Part shown: positions 58,890 through 64,000 of the stretch, piece by piece | Numbering within the stretch: position 1 is the stretch's first letter | Layout of the letters: each line of letters starts with the position of its first letter | From: Plectrocnemia conspersa | Lineage: Eukaryota; Arthropoda; Insecta; Trichoptera; Polycentropodidae | NCBI GenBank assembly: GCA_009617715.1 | Contig: VTFK01000172.1 | Span: forward strand, 620,001 to 684,000 | Direction of reading: 5' to 3' | Length of the DNA stretch: 64,000 bases | Made by a program: the position numbers and the translations under genes | Notes under the pieces: model-generated | Told to the model about the DNA's origin: nothing | The model's input: only the letters and a program-made list of their open reading frames with translations | The model's database searches: none

Positions 58890-59918
58890 TCACAACACAA
58901 AATCTTGAAACCGCGCAGGCCTCCTTCTGGTTCTTTGCACACGACTCCTCTCTGCTGCTGGCGGGTCCCTTTCGGTCTGCATTGGCTCTGCAGCCTCCGT
59001 TATCTCGAACAGAGTTGTCAGATCCTGGTGATCCACTGGCAACTCTCCGGTGACCGACGTTGGCTGCTCCGGAACTCTGCGCAGGTCCAACACGTGTCTG
59101 GGCATTCCGTCCACGACGACGTTGTTCGTGGAAACGAAGCTGTCGACGCATCCTCTGGGCCACTCTGTCGTACAGCGCACCCTTGGCGGCTTCACGAAGA
59201 CCACGTCTCCCGTTCGGAATGGGCACCCGTCCACGGGCTGCGTCGTCGCTGTCTTTGCTGCTGGATGGCGCCACTGATAAGCAAAAACAGCAGAAGATGG
59301 GGCGGTCTTTCCTCTTATTCCCTCTGATGCTAGATTGTACCAGAATGCAGCCTGCAATGGTGAAATTCGGCTCCTAGCAGCGATTCGCTTCACCGTCCGG
59401 TGGTTCCTCTCTACAATACCGTTGCCTGCCGGTCTGTAGGCTGCCCGAAACCTGGAACACACGCCCCATCGGTCACACAGCTCTTGCACAAGGCGGGATC
59501 GAAACGCAGTGCCATTGTCCATGAGCAATTCTCGGGGCGGGCCGCGTTCCCGAAACACTTGCTCCAAGTTTTTCACAACACAATCACCACTCTCCCCAGC
59601 GACCTCCCGCCACACCGCAAATCTTCCCGGGCCACAATCCACTACCGTTAAGTACAGTGCCGTCCCATAGTGCGTGAAGTCCACTGCGAGTCTTACCCAT
59701 GGATGCGACACTTCGAGGCTACCTTCTTCATGGGCTGCCGGCGCCGGGTCTATGGTAGTGCATCTTTCACATGCCCTGACGCATCTCTCGACCTCCGCTC
59801 GCGTAGTGTTCGTGTTTACCATGCGAGCTAGGTTTAATGTTCTGTCGACCCCCAGATGGTTCATTTGGTGAAGCTCGTCAACTGTGACCCCACAAATCGC
59901 GATCGTTTCACTTTTCAC
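58890..59918 (-). CDS. Gypsy integrase, open frame
   Basis: About 342 residues, separated from RNase H by a single in-frame TAG. An N-terminal HHCC zinc finger (HQMNHLGVDRT ... CVRACERC) is followed by the catalytic core: VDFTHYG (first Asp), MDNGTAFRS (second Asp), GNGIVERNHRTVK (Glu), and a basic C-terminal part (RTRRRPARFQDF). The DDE triad is complete. The stop lies 20 bp before the 3' LTR, as expected for a compact element. Whether it is translated after the TAG is unknown. Confidence 0.82.
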   Translation of the reverse strand: MKSETIAICGVTVDELHQMNHLGVDRTLNLARMVNTNTTRAEVERCVRACERCTTIDPAPAAHEEGSLEVSHPWVRLAVDFTHYGTALYLTVVDCGPGRFAVWREVAGESGDCVVKNLEQVFRERGPPRELLMDNGTAFRSRLVQELCDRWGVCSRFRAAYRPAGNGIVERNHRTVKRIAARSRISPLQAAFWYNLASEGIRGKTAPSSAVFAYQWRHPAAKTATTQPVDGCPFRTGDVVFVKPPRVRCTTEWPRGCVDSFVSTNNVVVDGMPRHVLDLRRVPEQPTSVTGELPVDHQDLTTLFEITEAAEPMQTERDPPAAERSRVQRTRRRPARFQDFVL

Positions 59919-61065
59919 CTACTGTCTGTTCTCTCGGGTGAGCACGTCAGCTTTGTTTTTCTCCGAAGGCACATACACTACCCGAACTATGAGACCGTAC
60001 GCTTGCACAAGTTCCCCAACGAGGCCGAGACGTCGCCGCACCAACATCTCCGCCATTCCCGACACTTTAGGCCTCGACGCGTCCGACAATACAGAGTCAA
60101 GCCAACTCTTTACTGTGGCCGAATCCGTCATCACCTCTATGTCCTTCAGCCGCCATTTAGTCGCGAGGTTGCTGCCTTTTATGACAGCTTCCAATTCAGC
60201 CGTGTTGATGTGGCTCGCGTCAGCTGGTTTCCTGAGCCATGCCCCGTCTTCCACCACAGCTCCTCCGATCTCGACCGCCGCGCCGAGTGCGATTGAACTC
60301 GCGTCGCACCAGACTCGACCTCTATTCGTATCCGGAACGTGCCACAGTCCTTTCACTGGGTCTTCTCGTTCAACACGCTCTACCACTTGACGCAGAATCG
60401 CTGCTACTCTCTCGCTAACAGGCTCTCCCCAGGAACCAGCCCCGCACTCGCGCTTAAAGGAAGCTGCAAAGCGACCCTCAGCCAACCCCCACTGGATAGT
60501 GGCCTGTGAGCTGTCCGCACAGGGAAAAAAAGCTGCCTCCTCGTCAACCTCTGGTACGGAGGGTATTTTATTGCCTCGGCGAAACTGCAGACATCCTGTG
60601 CGGTCCTTGACGATAGCAAGACCTAACGCCCGTCCGCCATCCAGCAATTCTGGTGGTTTAGCCTCCAACCCGAACCGTTTAAGATGTGCAACAACTTTGT
60701 CGCACGGCACGATGCTTTCGTCGACCAAAATGTCGTCCATGAACGCGTCTGTGGCACTTTCAATCATCTGGTCCTTTTCAATACGAACTTCACGATCGCA
60801 GACATTATTTTTTTGGTGCACAATTCAGTCCGAACCCTAATCGCGTCAGCCTAAATGCGCGTCCCGCATATTGCACCTGCTGGAACTGCCACATCGACGC
60901 GTCCACGTGAACTTGGAGGTAGGCCGATTTAAGATCAATTATCTTCGAGGCACCGTGCCTTCTCCGCCACCACCGCATCGCTTCGTCACACACCGCAACA
61001 TCAGCTCCCGGGTGGCTTTCAACGTAGCCGTTCAGCTCGCGATAGTCGAGCAGCGCCGTTAACAT
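59919..61065 (-). pseudogene. Gypsy reverse transcriptase-RNase H, broken
   Basis: Two overlapping frames. 61065-60805 holds DYRELNGYV and IDLKSAYLQVHVD (RT blocks); a shift in a T-run near 60808 (A-run on minus) moves into 60821-59919 with the FMDD catalytic box, then RNase H (VWCDASSIALGAA, INTAELEAV, MTDSATVKSWL, KNKADVLTR). The RT fingers and the protease are missing. A TAG ends this frame directly before the integrase in the same register. Cannot make an active polymerase as it stands. Confidence 0.8.
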
Positions 61066-61838
61066 CGGTCGGAAGCTGGCGGCGCATCAGCCTCCGATAG
61101 TCCGTTTCCCCGGGTCTTAACGTTCACTCGACGCGGACACTTCCGGGCGACGTGTCCGCGTTTACCGCACACCCAGCAGTCGAGAGCGTGAGTGGGGGTG
61201 GACGCGGGATTTCTACACTCGCGAACAAAATGGCCACCGCCGCACCGGTGGCATCTAACCGTCGTTCGAGCACGCGCACTCGCACTTTCGTGTCTCGCGA
61301 CAATCGAGACCGTTTGGCGCGAATCTTTGTCAGCCTCCTCCGTCATTGTCACTCGCGCCCTCGCCACTATGTCCTTAAGCGGCGGCAACGTGGTCGCGCC
61401 CCCCACGAATGCTCGCAGGTCTCGCGACGCCCGCTCCGGAAGCCCTACAATGAAGTGGGTCGCCAACAGCGCGTCACTCTCTACCCCGGCCTGGGCCGAG
61501 AGTTTACGCAGCTCGCACAAAAACACGTCGACAGTTTCGCCGGCTTCCCAACGCCGCTGGATGAACCGACCATACGACACAAACCGGCCAGCCCCGAACG
61601 CCAAGCTCAGGGCGGCCGCTGCTTGCGCTCCGTCGCGGCGAGTCTCTTCAGGCAAGTCAACGAAAATGTCGAACGCTCGGCCCCGGAGGAACGTAGCCAA
61701 CCACTTAGCGACGTCGTCCTCGTGGTACAGGTCCATCAGAACCGTGAGGCACCGGTACCACCTGTCAAAATCGCCGTCTCCCGAGAACGGCTCCACGGCA
61801 TCGGCTAGGCGGTGATGCGCCTTCGCAGCGCCCCCCAT
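61059..61838 (-). CDS. Gypsy Gag, two CCHC zinc knuckles
   Basis: 259 residues from the ATG at 61838, the first after the LTR; an upstream in-frame ATG at 61925 lies inside the LTR and is less likely. Retrotransposon Gag: capsid-like N-terminal part (DFDRWYRCL, VFLCELRKL) and two nucleocapsid knuckles, CHRCGGGHFVREC and CWVCGKRGHVARKC, which bind element RNA. The frame is intact. It ends where the RT frame begins, so Gag now sits next to RT without a protease between them. Confidence 0.8.
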   Translation of the reverse strand: MGGAAKAHHRLADAVEPFSGDGDFDRWYRCLTVLMDLYHEDDVAKWLATFLRGRAFDIFVDLPEETRRDGAQAAAALSLAFGAGRFVSYGRFIQRRWEAGETVDVFLCELRKLSAQAGVESDALLATHFIVGLPERASRDLRAFVGGATTLPPLKDIVARARVTMTEEADKDSRQTVSIVARHESASARARTTVRCHRCGGGHFVRECRNPASTPTHALDCWVCGKRGHVARKCPRRVNVKTRGNGLSEADAPPASDRC

Positions 61839-61860
61839 ATCGCTCGGCGCCGAAATAGCT

Positions 61861-61978
61861 TGTGCTGCGGTGCGCGTGTCCTTCCCCATGCTCCCGCGCT
61901 CCGTCCACGTGCGTCCCTCCTGCACCCAGTGTTGCTACTACCTCTCTTCCCCCGCATCGGGGTTGCCATCACACCACA
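61861..61978 (-). repeat. Gypsy element 5' LTR (118 bp)
   Basis: Same ends and length as the copy at 58753, three substitutions. Followed on minus by AGCTATTTCGGCGCCGAGCG before the gag ATG; no clear TGG-starting primer site is seen. Confidence 0.88.
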
Positions 61979-62048
61979 GAAACGATACTTGTTTACTCAC
62001 TATTTTCTAATTTCATCGCCTGAGCGATGTTTACGCACATTTGTTTTA

Positions 62049-63990
62049 TTATACTGTGTCCTGTTGCTGCTCCACTGGTAAGAGTGCTAGCCTGCTGACT
62101 GCACGTTCGGTGATGCCGCTAGGCGTTTTTACCGAGACAACGCGTACAACTCAATCTTCTCCTGGCTGCAACCCGATCACCCGTCCAAGTTGCCATTGAA
62201 GAGGAGGCAGATTGTCCTCCCTCAACAACACCATGTCGCCAATGTCAGGATTGAGGAACCCGATCTGAAGCTGCGCTGCTGCATCAATGTCACATACTCC
62301 TTGGACCACCTGGCCCAGAAGTGCTGCACCAGCTGCTGTAAACGTCCGTACTGAGACAGCCGTGACTCCGGCACGTCGTGCACGTTTTCCTGGGGACAAG
62401 CAGTTAGTGGCTCGCCGATAAGGAAATGACCAGGAGTCAATGGAACGAGGTCATTTGGATCATTGGAACTTGGAGTGAGCGGACGCGAATTTAATACTGA
62501 CTCGATCTGCGCAACGACGGTACTGAAAGCTTCATATGTCAAGAACGCGTTTCTCACTACCCTTACCAGATGTCGCTTGGCTGATTTGACAGCCGCTTCC
62601 CACAGACCGCCAAAATGCGGTGACCGTGGTGGTATGAATCTCCATTTAATCCCTTGTTCAGCTAACGAAGCCGGAACTTTCTTGAAGTCGGCAGATCTTA
62701 GAAGCCTTCCTAGCTGACGAGAGGCTCCCACAAAGTTCGTGGCATTATCGGAGTGCAACTCGGCAGGTTTGCCCCTCCTCGCGATAAATCGTCTCAAGGT
62801 GCTCATGAACTCATTTGTAGTGAGTCCCGTGACAACCTCCAGGTGCACTGCCTTTGTCGCAAAGCACACAAAGACACACACATAACCCTTCACCATTGAT
62901 CGGTTCCGATATGCCTTGATGGACGCATCGCAGAATCCGACCAATTTGATGTTAGACGGACACTGCGCAAACCCATGGCGTGGGACAACTATTGCCTTTA
63001 GGCCATTTAAGCCCCCGTACAACAATTGCCAGGAGCTAAATAAAGAGCTGGGGATTTTATCATCCCAGCCAAGCTTCTCCTTCCACAACTGCTGCATGTA
63101 TATTTTTAATATTACAACAACGGGACCGACGAGACCCAGTGGATCAAAAATTTGTGCGATTGACTTGAGGATCTCCCTTTTGGTCACTGGGACTGTCTCC
63201 GGGAACGCTGCCATCAAAAAAACTATCTGTTCTCGTTTCCCAGCCCATTCCCAGTGTCGTTGACTTATTCGTCTCAATGATATGGTGAGAGATCTGTCCC
63301 TTTGCGTCCTCCTTGAGATCGCTTATCACCCTCGGCTCGTTTGACAGCCATTTTCTCAGGGTGAAACAACCCTTTCTCAATATGACGTCAATTTGAGAAC
63401 GTAATGCCTTAAGGGCCACAATGGAATCTGCTCCGGTGAGCAGGTCATCAACATAGAAATCATTTTTTATGACTGCAGAGGCTGCAGGAAAATCAACCTC
63501 TGCCTCAGCTGCAAGTTGATGCAGGCAACGCACCGACAAAAATGAAGCTGGAGCTGTCCCGTACGTTACTGTGTTCAGCTGGAACGATTTCACGTCGTCC
63601 CATGGGTCAGATCGCCACAGGATTTTTTGAAATCTCCTATGGGAGGCGTGAACCTGAACCTGCCGGTACATTTTCTCTATGTCAGCCGTAATGACATACG
63701 TGAACCGACGAAAACGAATCAACACGACAAAAATATTCTGCTGTAGTTTTGGACCAACCATCAGTAGATCATTGAGCGAGGCACCGTTGCTGGACTTGAA
63801 CGATGCATCGAAACCACTCGGAGCTTGGTTGTGAGGCTACTTTCCTTTATCACAGCATGGTGTGGAATGTAGTAACCCTCGTCCCTTATGGACGGATCGG
63901 TGGAAGCTCAGACATGTGACCAAAGAGATATACTCTTTAAGAAAGTCAGTATACTCATCCCGAATTTTACAGACTTCGCCAGCTTTCTCT
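62049..63990 (-). pseudogene. BEL/Pao pol: RT, truncated RNase H, integrase; decayed
   Basis: Frames 63761-63144, 63277-62222 and 62399-62151 give RT (ADIEKMYRQVQV, TVTYGTAPASF, FYVDDLL), the Pao-type connection (EILKSIAQIFDPLGLVGP), the start of RNase H (GFCDAS) and then, with about 300 residues missing, the integrase core from KAVHLEVV (HSDNATNFVG, PPRSPHFGGLWEAAVK) to its C-terminus. Frameshifts near 63250 and 62270; more near 63800-63900. Within QPGED the next codon is TGA (62151) and the expected continuation follows in frame to TAA at 62049. A dead copy. Confidence 0.82.
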
Positions 63991-64000
63991 AAAGCAAAGA

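Larger units (their letters stand above)
58753..61978 (-). mobile_element. Compact Ty3/Gypsy element nested in BEL/Pao
   Basis: 3,226 bp bounded by two 118-bp LTRs that differ at three positions, with 5-bp target duplication GAAAC on both sides (58748-58752, 61979-61983). Order on minus is gag, RT, RNase H, integrase, the Ty3/Gypsy order. The protease and N-terminal RT are absent, so this is an internally deleted copy. LTR divergence of about 2.5 percent suggests a fairly recent insertion. Confidence 0.9.
57939..64000 (-). mobile_element. BEL/Pao LTR retrotransposon, 3' part, decayed
   Basis: Minus-strand element running off the right edge. From the edge inward: reverse transcriptase with MYRQVQV and FYVDDLL, a truncated RNase H joined directly to the second half of the integrase, spacer, polypurine tract (58395) and a 3' LTR. 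Interrupted at 58753-61978 by a Gypsy element. Not functional (frameshifts, internal deletion, nonsense codon). The 5' LTR lies outside the window. Confidence 0.85.

Noticed and set aside
58682..59377. Plus-strand frames over the integrase C-terminus and LTR
   Set aside because: Antisense to the integrase; no domain resemblance.
61152..61815. Long plus-strand frames over the Gypsy gag
   Set aside because: Antisense shadows of a GC-rich gag whose zinc knuckles read on minus.
58753..61978. 118-bp direct repeat first read as an internal BEL repeat
   Set aside because: Its ends are TG...CA, flanked by GAAAC and preceded by a polypurine tract, so the copies are LTRs of a nested element.
62061..62110. 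A-box and B-box-like text suggesting a tRNA
   Set aside because: Lies inside the BEL integrase C-terminal coding stretch; no cloverleaf.
1..64000. CRISPR arrays, operons, ribosome binding sites
   Set aside because: Spliced eukaryotic genes; no regularly spaced direct repeats or bacterial signals.

Overview
This is a eukaryotic, AT-rich window, almost certainly from an insect. It has spliced genes with GT-AG introns, an atypical PKC close to the fly and vertebrate proteins, destabilase (i-type) lysozymes, arthropod BEL/Pao and Ty3/Gypsy retroelements, and many Tc1, hAT and piggyBac remnants. I cannot fix the order of insect. Exons were placed by eye from splice sites, reading phase and family resemblance.

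Layout. (1) 1-29.5 kb, plus strand: the 3' two thirds of an atypical protein kinase C gene (aPKC). Seen are the exon before the pseudosubstrate (8427-8477), pseudosubstrate exon (16664-16749), a large C1-hinge-kinase exon (17289-18455), two alternative C-tail exons (21707-21963 and 23084-23199) and the last canonical exon (24719-24851). The PB1 exons lie left of the window. Past the conserved C-terminus (TGA at 24804, followed by C) the reading frame stays open to a splice donor and continues in phase in an exon at 28912-29067, which suggests stop-codon readthrough. (2) 32.4-41.6 kb, minus strand: a complete ten-exon myo-inositol-1-phosphate synthase (Inos), 533 residues, converging on aPKC. 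One of its introns uses a GC-AG pair. (3) 44.5-57.4 kb, plus strand: two complete i-type lysozyme genes of 149 and 155 residues with identical intron phases, hence duplicates. Both have Val where catalytic members have Glu. (4) 57.9-64 kb, minus strand: the 3' part of a decayed BEL/Pao element, split by a compact Gypsy element (58753-61978) with 118-bp LTRs and a 5-bp target duplication.

The introns and spacers hold a dense set of dated transposon insertions. These include hAT MITEs with 8-bp target duplications (one with its related empty site elsewhere in the window), a piggyBac-type MITE flanked by TTAA, a pogo-like element, a possible PIF/Harbinger element in two copies, Tc1 and LINE fragments, and a seven-copy G-rich dispersed repeat.

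The genes do not form one pathway. aPKC is the Par-complex polarity kinase, Inos makes inositol phosphate from glucose 6-phosphate, and the lysozyme-like proteins are secreted. The most interesting signals are the two mutually exclusive aPKC tail exons and the apparent readthrough extension, which together would give aPKC several C-termini.
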